DNA of 64,000 nt from positions 186,001 to 250,000 of the forward strand of contig NZ_JAOQNS010000002.1 in NCBI RefSeq assembly GCF_025961475.1, written 5' to 3'. Origin of the DNA: Rhodobium gokarnense. GTDB lineage: Bacteria > Pseudomonadota > Alphaproteobacteria > Rhizobiales > Rhodobiaceae. Of this stretch, positions 43,603 to 53,549 are shown in pieces. A model generated the notes under the pieces. It was not told where the DNA came from. It saw only the letters and a program-made list of their open reading frames with translations, and did not search any database. The position numbers were made by a program, and so were the translations under genes. Position 1 is the stretch's first letter, and every line of letters begins with the position of its first letter.

Positions 43603-45390
43603 TCAGCCATGCACGGTGACGCCAAGGACTTCCTTGTATTCTTTGAGGATTTCCGGGCTGTCGAAGATCCTCTCGATTTCGCGCATCGCCGCTTCGGGAT
43701 CGCCGTCGCCGTCCCGGCCGATGGCGTCGCGATAGTGCGCGATCTTCTCCGTATCGCCGAGCGCGATGGCCGCTGCCAGCGCCAGCACGAGCCCGCGCTG
43801 GTCGCCTGACTGGACGATGGTCTCCGCCTCGGCAAGGGCGGTGCGGTAGTCGCTCATGCGGAAGGCGGCGATCGACAGCGGAATGCGCATCCAGCCGGGC
43901 GGCGCCGGGCTCATGTAGACGCCCCGCCGGATCAACGCCACGCCCTCCTCCCAGTTGCCCTTCAGGACCTCGGCCCAGCCGAGATGCACATAGAGATCGG
44001 GCTTTGAGGGATTGCGCGCCATCGCCTGACGGTAGGCGTCCATCGCCGCGTCCCGGTCGCCCTTGGCGGCAAGGATGGCGCCGAGATATTCATGGCCGAG
44101 CGCGTTGGTGGGATCGAGCCGGATCGCCCGGCGGGCCGCGGCAAGCGCCTCCGACATCAACGGCTCGCGGTCGCCGGCCTCCGCATTCGTCCAGTCGAGG
44201 AAGCGCAGGAACGCCCAGGCCGCCCAGATCGAGCTGTTGCGGCTGTCGGCTGCGACCTGCTCGGTGAGACAGGCGCGCGCCGCCGCCTCGTCGTCGGGCC
44301 GCTTGCTGAGGTCGAACTGGTGGAACCGGAGCACGCAGGCATAGCTCGTCGTGCTCTCGTCGCCGAGGCGGGCCCGCCGCTCGACCAGGCGCTCCATCGC
44401 CTCGCGCGGCAGGAGGCCGCCGGGGCTCGCCAGTTCCGAGACCAGCTCGCGCACGGTCCGCGTCAGGTAGTTCTGGAACTGCGCGTCGTTGGCGGGAAAG
44501 ACGGAGGTGTTCGTCCACACAACCGTGTTGGTGTGCAGATCGGTCAGTTGCAGGTTGAGATGGAGGCTCTCGTCGGTGGAAAAGAACAGCCCGTCCATGG
44601 CGTAGTCCGGCGGCGGTTCGTACCCGTCGCTCTCGCCGGTGCCGCGGCCGGAGCGCACCCGGATGGAGCGGAACTGGGCAAGGTCGGCGATCAGTTGCTG
44701 GCGGATGCCGGCCGGATATTTCAGTTGCCGTGCCTCCAGCCGCTCGTCGAACGGATGGACGACGACGATCGGCGGCTCGTCGATATGCCGGTCGGGGCCG
44801 ACCAGCCGCGAGAACGGCCACGACCCGTGCAGGGAGAGGCCGGCAATGCCGATGATGACGGCAATGAGGATCGCTGCGACGGTCGCCGTCAGCACCGGAT
44901 CGCTGTGCTTCAGCGGCAAGGGACGGAACCGATGACCGGTCTCGGAGGGTCGCGCCGCCCGGTGCGCTTGCGCATGCCGCGGGGCGGTGTCGCTGTCCGC
45001 CCCGTCAACGGCGTTGCCGGGCCCCGCCGCTGCGTCCGCCGTGACGTCGGCGCCGTTGCCCTTGCTGATCAGGATCGGTCGGTAGCCGCCCTTCGGAATG
45101 CTGATGCGCACGGCAAGCGAGCACCCTTCGCCGCGGTAGAACTCGTCGAGCTGGGCCCGCACCCGGCCGGCCTGGACGCGCACGGAGGGGTCTGTCTGGG
45201 GGTCGAACGCCGCCGACTTGTCGAGCGCGTCGATGCCGATGGCATAGGCCGAGATCGCATCGCCCCGCCCGGCCGCCTCCTCGCAGACCACATAGCGCAG
45301 AAACGCCGAGGCTCGCGGCGAGGCGCGGAACGCGGCCGAGCCGAGAACCGCCTCAAGCGCTGATGCGAAGGCGTCCTCCCTCGACGGCAT
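43603..45390 (-). CDS. Winged-helix-like/TolB-like/TPR membrane protein
   Basis: The 595-residue protein has an N-terminal domain (about 1-110) of a type common in Rhizobiales proteins often annotated adenylate cyclase or TPR protein: ASAFLRYVVCEEAAGRGDAI, DPSVRVQAGRVRAQLDEFY and ISIPKGGYRPIL. One membrane segment follows (about 165-185), then a TolB-like region (PPIVVVHPFDE...IRVRSGRG) and C-terminal TPRs (LGHEYLGAILAAKGDRDAAM, LYVHLGWAEVLKGNWEEGV). No cyclase catalytic domain is present. It may be a CadC-like membrane regulator; target unknown. A 6-bp dyad GTAACG..CGTTAC lies just after its stop. Confidence 0.75.
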   Translation of the reverse strand: MPSREDAFASALEAVLGSAAFRASPRASAFLRYVVCEEAAGRGDAISAYAIGIDALDKSAAFDPQTDPSVRVQAGRVRAQLDEFYRGEGCSLAVRISIPKGGYRPILISKGNGADVTADAAAGPGNAVDGADSDTAPRHAQAHRAARPSETGHRFRPLPLKHSDPVLTATVAAILIAVIIGIAGLSLHGSWPFSRLVGPDRHIDEPPIVVVHPFDERLEARQLKYPAGIRQQLIADLAQFRSIRVRSGRGTGESDGYEPPPDYAMDGLFFSTDESLHLNLQLTDLHTNTVVWTNTSVFPANDAQFQNYLTRTVRELVSELASPGGLLPREAMERLVERRARLGDESTTSYACVLRFHQFDLSKRPDDEAAARACLTEQVAADSRNSSIWAAWAFLRFLDWTNAEAGDREPLMSEALAAARRAIRLDPTNALGHEYLGAILAAKGDRDAAMDAYRQAMARNPSKPDLYVHLGWAEVLKGNWEEGVALIRRGVYMSPAPPGWMRIPLSIAAFRMSDYRTALAEAETIVQSGDQRGLVLALAAAIALGDTEKIAHYRDAIGRDGDGDPEAAMREIERIFDSPEILKEYKEVLGVTVHG

Positions 45391-45787
45391 GAGCCGTATC
45401 CCTCCCGCGGTGCCCGTTCTTTACCCGCCTAGCATACCCGAGAACGGTGCGCATGCGGCGCAAACAATTCGTCGTAAGGTGAACCGCAGATGTCGTCGGC
45501 CGAAATGCGCTCGGGAAAGCATGTTTACCGTCAGATATTTCGACCGATGCCCGTATCGAATGCATACGCTCAAAAAAAATGCAAATGAGAGGAACTTTTT
45601 CTGCATCGGAAATTCTATGCAAAACCAAGGAGAAACCATCGATTGCGCAACTGAAAGATGTGTATACATGGTTTTAAATCAAATGCTTATTCCTATGTTA
45701 ATCGTCCTTTAAGGGCGACCTGCTTAGTAATTATTCCTAATGGAAAGCATTGGGTGGCCGGACGGCCCGCAATTGGAGTTGTGGCAC
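45391..45787. other. AT-rich divergent regulatory gap
   Basis: This ~400-bp stretch is clearly more AT-rich than its surroundings and separates the TPR protein gene (-) from the chemoreceptor gene (+). It has poly-A (GCTCAAAAAAAATGC) and many TA steps suitable for promoters, but I could not fix a -35/-10 pair. No credible gene. Confidence 0.5.
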
Positions 45788-47269
45788 ATGGTAATGGGGT
45801 TCTCTACCTGCCGGGAGCGGGCGCAGTTGGCTGCGCTTCATCGCTCGCAAGCGATGATCGAGTTCCTCCCGGACGGCACGATCGTCTCGGCCAACGAGAA
45901 CTTTCTGTCCGCGATGGGCTACGAAGCCTCCGAGGTCGTCGGCAAGCATCACTCCATGTTCATCGACCCGGCCCAGCGCAACAGTGCCGAGTACAAGGAA
46001 TTCTGGAAAGCGCTGGCCAGCGGCGAATTCCGGTCCGATGAGTTCAAGCGCTTCGGCAAGGGTGGCAAGGAGGTCTGGATCCAGGCGTCCTACAACCCCG
46101 TCCTGGACCGTTCCGGCAAGACCGAGCGGGTGCTTAAGATCGCCACCGACATCACCGAGGAAAAGCTCCGCAATCTCGATTTTGAAGGCCAGATCGACGC
46201 CATCAACAAGTCCCAGGCGGTGATCCACTTCGAACTCGACGGCACGATCATCTCCGCCAACGAGAATTTCCTGAAGACGCTCGGCTACAAGATCGACGAA
46301 ATCCGCGGCAAGAACCATTCCTTGTTCGTCGACGCGGATTACCGGGCGAGCCCCGAATACCGTGCCTTCTGGGACGGGTTGCGGGCCGGCCAATTCCAGC
46401 AGGGCGAGTTCCGGCGTGTCGGCAAGGGCAATGCCGAGGTCTGGATCCAGGCGACCTACAACCCGATCTTCGACGCCGACGGCAAGCCGTTCAAGGTCGT
46501 CAAGTTCGCCACCGACCGCACCGCCGCCGTCAAGAAGCGCATGCACCGCGAAGGCGTGACGCGCACCATCGACAAAGACCTCGACGAGGTCGTGAGTTCC
46601 GTTTCCGAAGCGGCGGGTCGCGCCGGTTCTGCCGCCGACGTCGCCCTTGAGGCCTCGTCGAACGTGCAGACGGTGGCCGCCGCGGCCGAGGAACTGGTCG
46701 CCTCGATCGAGGAGATCAGCCGCCAGGTCGCCCACGCCACCGAGATCTCCGGCCGCGCCGTTGACGGCGCCACCAATTCCGGCACGATCATGAGCGGGCT
46801 GTCGGAAGACGCCCAGAGCATCGGCGCCGTCATCGAGCTGATCGAGAACATCGCCAACCAGACCAATCTCTTGGCGCTGAACGCCACCATCGAGGCGGCG
46901 CGGGCCGGCGAGGCGGGCAAGGGCTTTGCCGTCGTCGCCTCCGAGGTCAAGAGCCTTGCCTCGCAGACCACCAAGGCGACCGAGGACATCAGCGCCCGCA
47001 TCACGTCGGTTCAGAACTCCACCTCCAGCGCGGTGGTGGCGATCGACGACATCAAGGACGTGATCAGCCAGATCAGCGACATCTCCTCCTCCATCGCCGC
47101 CGCGATCGAGGAGCAGTCCGCGGTCACCAGGGACATCTCCGCCAACATGCAGACGGCGTCCGACGGCGTCAGCAGGATCACCGAGAACATGCAGGCGATC
47201 TCCTCGTCGACGACCCAGATCGATGCCGCCGCCCGCAAGGTCAAGGAGGCCTCCCGCTCCATCGCCTGA
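45788..47269 (+). CDS. Soluble methyl-accepting chemotaxis protein with two PAS domains
   Basis: The ~493-residue protein has no membrane segment. Two tandem PAS domains (about residues 20-125 and 140-250) each contain DGTI(V/I)SANENFL, and a receptor signalling domain has the hairpin tip [35 protein letters not shown]. The soluble build suggests an intracellular redox, oxygen or metabolite signal. ATG 45788 has GGAG 9 nt upstream; ATG 45740 has no site. No other che genes are in the window. Confidence 0.9.
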   Translation: MVMGFSTCRERAQLAALHRSQAMIEFLPDGTIVSANENFLSAMGYEASEVVGKHHSMFIDPAQRNSAEYKEFWKALASGEFRSDEFKRFGKGGKEVWIQASYNPVLDRSGKTERVLKIATDITEEKLRNLDFEGQIDAINKSQAVIHFELDGTIISANENFLKTLGYKIDEIRGKNHSLFVDADYRASPEYRAFWDGLRAGQFQQGEFRRVGKGNAEVWIQATYNPIFDADGKPFKVVKFATDRTAAVKKRMHREGVTRTIDKDLDEVVSSVSEAAGRAGSAADVALEASSNVQTVAAAAEELVASIEEISRQVAHATEISGRAVDGATNSGTIMSGLSEDAQSIGAVIELIENIANQTNLLALNATIEAARAGEAGKGFAVVASEVKSLASQTTKATEDISARITSVQNSTSSAVVAIDDIKDVISQISDISSSIAAAIEEQSAVTRDISANMQTASDGVSRITENMQAISSSTTQIDAAARKVKEASRSIA

Positions 47270-47574
47270 CACCCGGCCGGGACAAACCGGCACCAGAGGG
47301 CACTCCTCCAACATGCAAAAACGGCCGCTCTCCGGGTTTCCGGGGCGCGGCCGAAATCGTTTTTAGGCCGCCCCTTTGAGCACGGCGCATTGCCGGTGCG
47401 GCCCTCTAAAGAGCATCGGCGATCCACGTCCCGGGCCGCGCGGCGGCTCGCAAGAAAGGGCTTTTTCGGCGGTCGGCAGGGAGAGGGCGCGTCGGGACCG
47501 GGCGATCCGGCCCCGGCGGGCGGCCTTGGCTGCCCGCGGCAATGTCGGGTGAAAGGTCGGCCCGAAGGCGTCCG
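47270..47574. other. Convergent gap with a terminator-like hairpin
   Basis: CGGCCGC (47322-47328) pairs with GCGGCCG (47347-47353), followed by AAATCGTTTTTA, a possible terminator for the chemoreceptor gene, though the U run starts 7 bases from the stem. Nothing else is recognised between the chemoreceptor and the GGDEF-EAL gene. Confidence 0.5.
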
Positions 47575-49485
47575 TCAGGAGCGATGGCCGAAAGCTGCGG
47601 GCACCTCGGGCGCCACATGCACCAGCTTCGGCCGCTTGCGGTCGGCGTTGGAGATCGGGAAGTCGGTGTCGATCAGCGCCGGGATGTCTTCTGCCGGCAC
47701 CGCCCGGCTGTAGAAAAAGCCCTGCACCTCGTTGCAGCCCATCGCCGAGAGCTGAACCATCTGGTCTTCGGTTTCAACGCCCTCGGCGTTGATCCTGAGG
47801 CCCATGGTCCGGCCCATGCTGATGGCGGCGCGGATGATCGCGGCATCCTTCAGGTCGCTGTTGATGTCGCGCACGAAGCTGCGGTCGATCTTCAGCTTGT
47901 CGAACGGGAATTTCTGCAGGTAGCGCAGCGACGAATAGCCGGTGCCGAAATCGTCCAGCGACAGGCCGATGCCGAGCTTCTTCAGCAGCAGCACGATGTC
48001 GAGCACCTTTTCGGTGTCGGAAATCAGCACGCCTTCGGTGACTTCCAGGTCGAGGAGCCAGGGGAACAGCTCCGTCTCCGACAGGATCCGCGAGACCTTG
48101 GCGGCAAAGGCCGGCTCGCGGAACTGCACCGGCGAGATGTTCACCGAGACCTTGATGCCGCCCCATTGCGCGGCGTCCTGGCACGAGCGCGTTAGGATCC
48201 ATTCGCCGAGCGGGCCGATCTGGCCGGTCTCCTCGGCAACCGAGATGAAGTCCATCGGGCTGATGAAGCCGCGCTCCGGATGACGCCAGCGCACCAGCGC
48301 CTCGACGCCGACGAGCTTGCCGCTCGCCAGGTCGATCTGCGGCTGGTAGTGCATGACGAACTGGCCCTCTTCCAGCGCGACGTGCATGTCGCGCTCGATC
48401 AGCCGGCGCATCGCCTGGTGCTCGCGCATCGCCTGGTCGAACAGGCGATAGGCGCCGCGGCCGCCGCTCTTGACCTGGCAAAGGGCGGCATCGGCATTGA
48501 CCATCAACTCATCGCCGGTCACCCCGTCCTGGGGGAAGACGGCGATGCCGACGCTGGTGTTAATGTGGAGCTTGTGGCCCTCCACGAGGATCGGCCTGGC
48601 GACGGATTCCAGGAGCGCCTCGGCAACGCCGATTGCGTAGTTGCGGCTGGCAATGGCGGGCAGAACGAGGCAGAACTCGTCGCCGCTGATCCGCGCCAGG
48701 ATGCCCTTGCGGCCGCGGCCGACCGACATCCGCTCCGCCACGGCGCACAGGGCGGCATCGCCGACATGGTGGCCGTAGCCGTCATTGATGTCCTTGAACT
48801 TGTCGAGGTCGATCATCATCACGGCAACGAGGCCGTCGGTCTGGCGGGCGGTGGCGATGGCCTCGGCGAGGCTGCTCGCCAGCATGCGCCGCTTCGGCAG
48901 CCCGGTCAGTTCGTCATGGGTGGCCAGGAACGTGACCTGTCTGGCGGTGTCCGTCAGCGCCCGGATCGGCACGACCCTCAGGAAATAGAACAGCGCCAGG
49001 CCGCAGCCGAGGCAGACCAGGAACACCAGGGCCGTGTTGTTGACGAGTGCGGCGATGGAGCGCCTGAGAATGAGGGTGCCCACGTCGCGGCCGGAATCGA
49101 AGATGCTCTGGTGGGCGACGATCGTATTGAAGCCGAGTTCCCTGTCGTTGGCGCCATGAACGGCGACCGTCTTGCCGTCGGCATCCAACACCCGGGCAAC
49201 GGCCATCCGGTGCCCGTCATGGGCGCCGTGCTTGTGGTCCCAGACCCGCAGCATGTCCTCGATGCGCGACGTCTCGAACTGCCACAATTTCGGATTCTGG
49301 CTGACGATGGTGGACAGGTTCTGCGACAGGAAGTGGGATTCGGCCCGCAACTCGCTGGCAAGGTTCGTATAGCCGAAGAAGAAAAAGATCGCCGGCACGG
49401 CGAGCGTGACCAGCAACGCGGCGATCACGGCGACGGTGGTCGTCCCGCGGGCAATGCGTTGGTGGAAATGGGTGATGGCGGGCAT
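47575..49485 (-). CDS. Membrane GGDEF-EAL protein (c-di-GMP turnover)
   Basis: The 636-residue protein has TM1 (about 16-40), a ~105-residue periplasmic domain, TM2 (about 150-170), a GGDEF domain (about 185-350) and an EAL domain (about 360-610). The GGDEF signature is SGDEF (267-271), a tolerated variant; no RxxD inhibitory site is seen. The EAL domain keeps EALVRW (395), NISPVQF, DDFGTGYSS and AEGVET, so phosphodiesterase activity is likely. It follows a periplasmic binding-protein gene by 24 bp, suggesting that ligand-loaded binding protein contacts its periplasmic domain. Confidence 0.92.
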   Translation of the reverse strand: MPAITHFHQRIARGTTTVAVIAALLVTLAVPAIFFFFGYTNLASELRAESHFLSQNLSTIVSQNPKLWQFETSRIEDMLRVWDHKHGAHDGHRMAVARVLDADGKTVAVHGANDRELGFNTIVAHQSIFDSGRDVGTLILRRSIAALVNNTALVFLVCLGCGLALFYFLRVVPIRALTDTARQVTFLATHDELTGLPKRRMLASSLAEAIATARQTDGLVAVMMIDLDKFKDINDGYGHHVGDAALCAVAERMSVGRGRKGILARISGDEFCLVLPAIASRNYAIGVAEALLESVARPILVEGHKLHINTSVGIAVFPQDGVTGDELMVNADAALCQVKSGGRGAYRLFDQAMREHQAMRRLIERDMHVALEEGQFVMHYQPQIDLASGKLVGVEALVRWRHPERGFISPMDFISVAEETGQIGPLGEWILTRSCQDAAQWGGIKVSVNISPVQFREPAFAAKVSRILSETELFPWLLDLEVTEGVLISDTEKVLDIVLLLKKLGIGLSLDDFGTGYSSLRYLQKFPFDKLKIDRSFVRDINSDLKDAAIIRAAISMGRTMGLRINAEGVETEDQMVQLSAMGCNEVQGFFYSRAVPAEDIPALIDTDFPISNADRKRPKLVHVAPEVPAAFGHRS

Positions 49486-49509
49486 GGGAATGCGCCTTGT
49501 TCGGGTGCC

Positions 49510-50346
49510 TTAGTCGACGGGCTGATGTCCGGAGTTGCGGAGGATTTCCTGGCCTTCGGGTGAGCGCACGAAGGCGATGAAGGCGGTGGTCTTTTCCGGC
49601 GCGCCGAGCTTGGTCACGAACCGGAAGGTCTTGACGTGCGGATAGGCGCCGCGCTCTACGTCGGCAACGTTCGGTGCCGGCTTGTCGACGCCGACGATGC
49701 GCAGCCGGCGGCCTTCCGACAGGATCTGGGCCTCGGTCGAGACACCGACCGAGCCCGGCAGCTTCTCCAGGTAATCGGCGTTCTGCTGATCGTTGGTGGC
49801 AATCAGGAGGCCGTCGCGCTCGTAGGCGGCGTCGACGGCGCCGTCCATGCCCTTGGCGAACTTGCGCAGGAAGCCGATGTCGCTCTCGCTCTTCTGGCGC
49901 AGTACCAGGCGCACCGGCGTGCCGTTCGGCCAGGTTCCGGTCGCACCGACGAAGACGTCGGCAAGCGCGCCGCCGGAGATCTGCTCCAGGCCGGCGCTCT
50001 CGCCAGTGACCAGGATCACCGCGGTCCGCGCGTAGGGCCGGTCGATGGCACCGGCGGCGCGTTCCTTGTCCTTCAGGCCGCGCGCGGACACCGACAGGTC
50101 GATCGCCCCGGCCAGCACCGCCTTGATGCCGCCGCCGCTGCCAAGGCTCGGCAGGACCTCGACCTTCACGTCGGGATGGGTCGCCTCAAAGGCCTCGGCG
50201 AGGAGCTGCATGCCGCCGAGCGCGCCGCCGGTGCCGCCGATGGTGAGCTTTGCCTCGGCGGCGACGACGGCGGACGTCGTTACCACACCGGCAAGCGCCG
50301 CAGCGGCGACGGCAGTCAGAACGCGAGACAGGCATCGTTTCGGCAT
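49510..50346 (-). CDS. PstS-like periplasmic binding protein paired with GGDEF-EAL
   Basis: The 278-residue precursor has a signal peptide (to about VVAAEA, residue 31) and a phosphate-type binding fold with LTIGGTGGALGGMQLLAEAFE, SLGSGGGIKAVLAGAIDLSVSARGL and the terminal FRFVTKLGAPEKTTAFIAFVRSPEG. The GTGG start replaces the GSST of PstS, so the ligand may differ from phosphate (for example another oxyanion). No permease or ATPase adjoins it. The 297 bp upstream is AT-rich and contains no other gene. I infer a sensory, not transport, role. Confidence 0.87.
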   Translation of the reverse strand: MPKRCLSRVLTAVAAAALAGVVTTSAVVAAEAKLTIGGTGGALGGMQLLAEAFEATHPDVKVEVLPSLGSGGGIKAVLAGAIDLSVSARGLKDKERAAGAIDRPYARTAVILVTGESAGLEQISGGALADVFVGATGTWPNGTPVRLVLRQKSESDIGFLRKFAKGMDGAVDAAYERDGLLIATNDQQNADYLEKLPGSVGVSTEAQILSEGRRLRIVGVDKPAPNVADVERGAYPHVKTFRFVTKLGAPEKTTAFIAFVRSPEGQEILRNSGHQPVD

Positions 50347-50643
50347 GTGGCCCCCAACGCAAGGACTCCGAAGTCCTTGAAAAATTGCGCAAACTTGATG
50401 CTTCTGTGTAACCGCAAACGCTTAATCTCCGGTTACGGCAACCGTGCAAGTGTAATAGAGTTAAGAATTGTATTCAGTGTTGCTGTAGCAAAACCAGGAA
50501 TGCAGAAAAATCATCGGCTTGGCAGTCGGGAGGCTATCTTGCGTGTTTTGAAGAAAATACTTTGTAGTTTATTTTCGAATTAGTTGGTTCAAGTTTCACG
50601 TAAAACGCGAGCATTTGATCGCCGCCAGCGGGCGTGGTGCGGC

Positions 50644-50964
50644 TTATCGCGCAATCGCGATCACCGTCTGGATCGCCGGCAGGCTGAGAAGGGCAACGCC
50701 GGCAAGCCACAGCCAGAGCGAGACGGCGTCGGACTCGGCCCGTCCCGTCACCCGTTCGAAGACGGCGGCCGGCACGCCGCCGAGCATGATCGTCACCGTC
50801 GCCGTCAGGAGGGACGAGACGAGGAGGACGATGGCCGGCGAGGCGACGAAGAAGCCCGGCGCCATCGCCAGCACGATGACGTGGGCGACCAGCCGGAACG
50901 GCGAGAAGATGCCGTTGAGAATCGCAAAGGCGAGGATGGCAATGAGGAAGCTCTGGCGGCTCAC
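50644..50964 (-). CDS. Small membrane protein of unknown function
   Basis: The 106-residue protein has three hydrophobic segments (about 5-20, 25-60 as one long or two helices, and 83-103) and ends AIQTVIAIAR. I do not recognise the family. It follows the YggT-like gene on the same strand by 10 bp, so the two are probably co-transcribed. Confidence 0.6.
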   Translation of the reverse strand: MSRQSFLIAILAFAILNGIFSPFRLVAHVIVLAMAPGFFVASPAIVLLVSSLLTATVTIMLGGVPAAVFERVTGRAESDAVSLWLWLAGVALLSLPAIQTVIAIAR

Positions 50965-50974
50965 GGGCAGACCC

Positions 50975-51280
50975 TCACGCGAGCGTCGGCCGGTAGCCGG
51001 CCTGTAGCAGGAGGGTGAGATAGGCGAACCGCATCAGTAAGAGCCAGATCGCGGTGAAGACGAGGATGACGGGAAGCGGCGCCGCGCGCGGCGTGACGGC
51101 GGCAAAGATCCGCACCGCTGGCTCGGTGACGGTGACGAAGGAGCGCCAGAGGACGTTGGTCGCGTCGGCGGCAAAGAAGAACGACAGCACCAGCCGGCCG
51201 AGCGTCATGTACATGAGGATCGCCAGCAGATAGTTGGGGACGTGGTAGTACCATTCGGCGGCGATCGGATCGGCGGGCAT
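50975..51280 (-). CDS. Small YggT-like membrane protein
   Basis: The 101-residue protein has two membrane regions (about 15-37 and 65-92) and a loop with WRSFVTVTEPAVRIFAAVTPRAAP, resembling the YGGT family repeat (a TEP..R...P pattern). YggT proteins are inner-membrane proteins of unclear function. ATG 51280 fits; sequence upstream is not conserved. Forms a pair with the next small membrane protein. Confidence 0.6.
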   Translation of the reverse strand: MPADPIAAEWYYHVPNYLLAILMYMTLGRLVLSFFFAADATNVLWRSFVTVTEPAVRIFAAVTPRAAPLPVILVFTAIWLLLMRFAYLTLLLQAGYRPTLA

Positions 51281-51431
51281 GGGCTGGGCTCTCGGTCGTC
51301 TTTCGGGCGGTGACGCCCCTTCAATCACAACACCGGCGCCCCGCAAAGCCCGAAGCCCGTTTCGGCCGGCGGCGGATGAAGAAACGGGGCCGCAATGGCC
51401 CCGTTCCGGTGTGGATTGCCCGACGGCCGGG

Positions 51432-53279
51432 TCAGGCGCTTGCGGCCCGGCCCCTGTCGGCGACGACGGTGCCGCTCGGCCGGCGCACCTCGTCGACGAG
51501 CTGCTGCATTTCCTCCGACGGCTCCGGCGTCAGATAGGACACCGCGATCATGACGATGAAGCCGATCGGGATGCCGAAGATGCCGGCGGAGATGTTCTGG
51601 ATGCCGAAGATCAGCCCCTCGCCGAAGCCGAGCGGCGGCGGCGCGGTATAGACGAGGTAGGCGAGCGTGGTGCCGAAGCCGGCGATCATGCCGGAAATGG
51701 CGCCTGCCGTGGTGCAGCGTTTCCACCAGATGCCGAGACATAGCGCCGGGAAGTTGCCGGCCGCGGCCAGCGAGAACGCCCAAGCGACCAGCGCCAGGAT
51801 GTCCGGCGGCGCCGCGGTCGCCGTGTAGGCGCCGAGGATGGCGACGCCGAGGAGGATGATCCGGGCCGCCACCAGCCGCCGCGCGGTCGGCGCGTTGCGG
51901 TCGATCATCCGGTAGTAGATGTCGTGGCTGAGGGCGTTGGCCATGGCAAGGAGCAGGCCGTCGGCGGTGGACAGCGCCGCGGCAAGGCCGCCGGCACCGA
52001 CGAGGCCGGTGATGACGAAGGGAAGCCCGGCGATCTCCGGCGTCGCCATGACGATGACGTCCTTGGCGATGGAGAAGTCGGCAAGCCCGACCACGTCCTT
52101 GCCGGCGCAGGCCTGCTGCACCGCTTCCAGCGACGCGGCGGCCGCGCCGCACAGCGTCACCTTGCCGGATGCGCCCCAGATATAGACCCAGTTCGGCAGG
52201 TCCGCGAAGCTGGCCCCGATGACGTTCTCATAGACCTCCCACTTGGCAAAGGCCGCATAGGCCGGCGCGGTGAAGTAGAGGACGAAGATGAACAGCAGCG
52301 ACCAGCCGACGGACTTGCGCGCTTCGCGCACGCTCGGCGTCGTGAAGTAGCGCATCAGCACATGCGGCAGCGAGGCCGTGCCGATCATCAGGCAGAAGAC
52401 CAGGGCGAAGAAATTGAGCGGGTCGGTCGAGCTGAACGGTTGCAGATGCCGCTGGATGGTGTCGGCCGCGGCAAGCCCGCTGTCGACCATGCCCTGTTCC
52501 AGCGCGGCGATGTTCTGCAGCGCCTCGCCATACATGAGCTGCGGGATGGGGATGCCGGTGCGCTGCGCCGACATGATCACGACCGGCAGCAGATAGGCGA
52601 TGATGAGGACGATGTACTGGGCGACCTGGGTCCAGGTCACCGCCCGCATGCCGCCGAGCATCGAGCACAAGAGAATGCCGAGGATGCCGACGAAGACGCC
52701 GACGTCGTAGGGAATGCCGAGGAACCGCTCGGCGATCAGGCCGGTGCCGCGGATCTGCGCCACCACATAGGTGAAGGAGGCGGCGAGCAGCACGACGATG
52801 CCGAGGAAGCGCGCGAGATTGCCGCCGAACCGGGCGGCCAGGAAGTCGGGCACCGTATAGGCGCCGAACTTGCGCAAATACGGCGCGATCAGCACCGCCA
52901 CCAGCACATAGCCGCCGGTCCAGCCGAGGACGAAGGCGAGCCCGTCATAGCCGAGCACATAGAGCGTGCCGGCCATCGCCAGGAACGAGGCGCCGGACAT
53001 CCAGTCGGCGGCCGTCGCCATGCCGTTGTAGACGGCGGGCACCTGGCGTCCGGCGACGTAGTACTCCGAGACCTGCATGGTCCGCGACAGGATGCCGATC
53101 ATCGCATAGACGACGATGGTGAAGCCGACGAACAAGAAGCCGAGGATCTTGTTGGGAACGCCGACCTGTTCGAGGATGGCAAGCAGGATCACGAAGGCGG
53201 CGAAGCCGCCCGTGTACATACCGTAGATCTTGCCGAGATTGTTGATGAAATCCGAGGTGCCGCTCTGTTGTGTCGCCAT
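51432..53279 (-). CDS. Sodium:solute symporter, acetate-permease-like (VC_2705 type)
   Basis: The 615-residue protein of the SSS family has ~13 hydrophobic segments and family motifs SEYYVAGRQVPAVYNGMATAADWMSGASFL, LARFGG-type turns, and GLAAALSTADGLLLAMANALSHD. Such large symporters, paired with a DUF4212 small subunit, import acetate or other short carboxylates with Na+. The DUF4212 gene precedes it by 12 bp. It is divergent from the CrbR-like regulator, the kinase of which has its own symporter domain. GGAGGGG precedes the start. Substrate assignment is inference. Confidence 0.9.
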   Translation of the reverse strand: MATQQSGTSDFINNLGKIYGMYTGGFAAFVILLAILEQVGVPNKILGFLFVGFTIVVYAMIGILSRTMQVSEYYVAGRQVPAVYNGMATAADWMSGASFLAMAGTLYVLGYDGLAFVLGWTGGYVLVAVLIAPYLRKFGAYTVPDFLAARFGGNLARFLGIVVLLAASFTYVVAQIRGTGLIAERFLGIPYDVGVFVGILGILLCSMLGGMRAVTWTQVAQYIVLIIAYLLPVVIMSAQRTGIPIPQLMYGEALQNIAALEQGMVDSGLAAADTIQRHLQPFSSTDPLNFFALVFCLMIGTASLPHVLMRYFTTPSVREARKSVGWSLLFIFVLYFTAPAYAAFAKWEVYENVIGASFADLPNWVYIWGASGKVTLCGAAAASLEAVQQACAGKDVVGLADFSIAKDVIVMATPEIAGLPFVITGLVGAGGLAAALSTADGLLLAMANALSHDIYYRMIDRNAPTARRLVAARIILLGVAILGAYTATAAPPDILALVAWAFSLAAAGNFPALCLGIWWKRCTTAGAISGMIAGFGTTLAYLVYTAPPPLGFGEGLIFGIQNISAGIFGIPIGFIVMIAVSYLTPEPSEEMQQLVDEVRRPSGTVVADRGRAASA

Positions 53280-53291
53280 CTGTCGCCCCTC

Positions 53292-53549
53292 CTAGTCGTC
53301 TTCGGCGACGCCGAACCGACGGTCGATGGCGTCCTGGCGATATGCGTAGAAGAAGGTCAGCGCCACGAAGACGATGAGCGATCCCTGGGCGGCCATGTAG
53401 AAGCCGAGCGGGAAACCGAGAATGACGATGTCGTTGAGCGCGTCGACGAAAAAGTGGACGACGAAGCCGAAGATCGCCCAGACGACGAGGCAGCCGATCA
53501 TCAGCCCCTTCGTCCTCGACCACCAGCCCTCCTGATTCGAGGTTGCCAT
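53292..53549 (-). CDS. DUF4212 symporter small subunit
   Basis: The 85-residue protein has two membrane helices (about 14-34 and 42-66) with WAIFGFVVHFFVDALN and FPLGFYMAAQGSLIVFVALTFFYAYR, characteristic of DUF4212 proteins that sit ahead of the large sodium:solute symporter. It starts at ATG 53549 behind GGGAGGAA and runs straight into the symporter gene. Confidence 0.92.
   Translation of the reverse strand: MATSNQEGWWSRTKGLMIGCLVVWAIFGFVVHFFVDALNDIVILGFPLGFYMAAQGSLIVFVALTFFYAYRQDAIDRRFGVAEDD

Noticed and set aside
43603-45390. Adenylate cyclase
   Set aside because: No class III catalytic domain or metal-binding aspartates; only the N-terminal domain, TolB-like part and TPRs are present.
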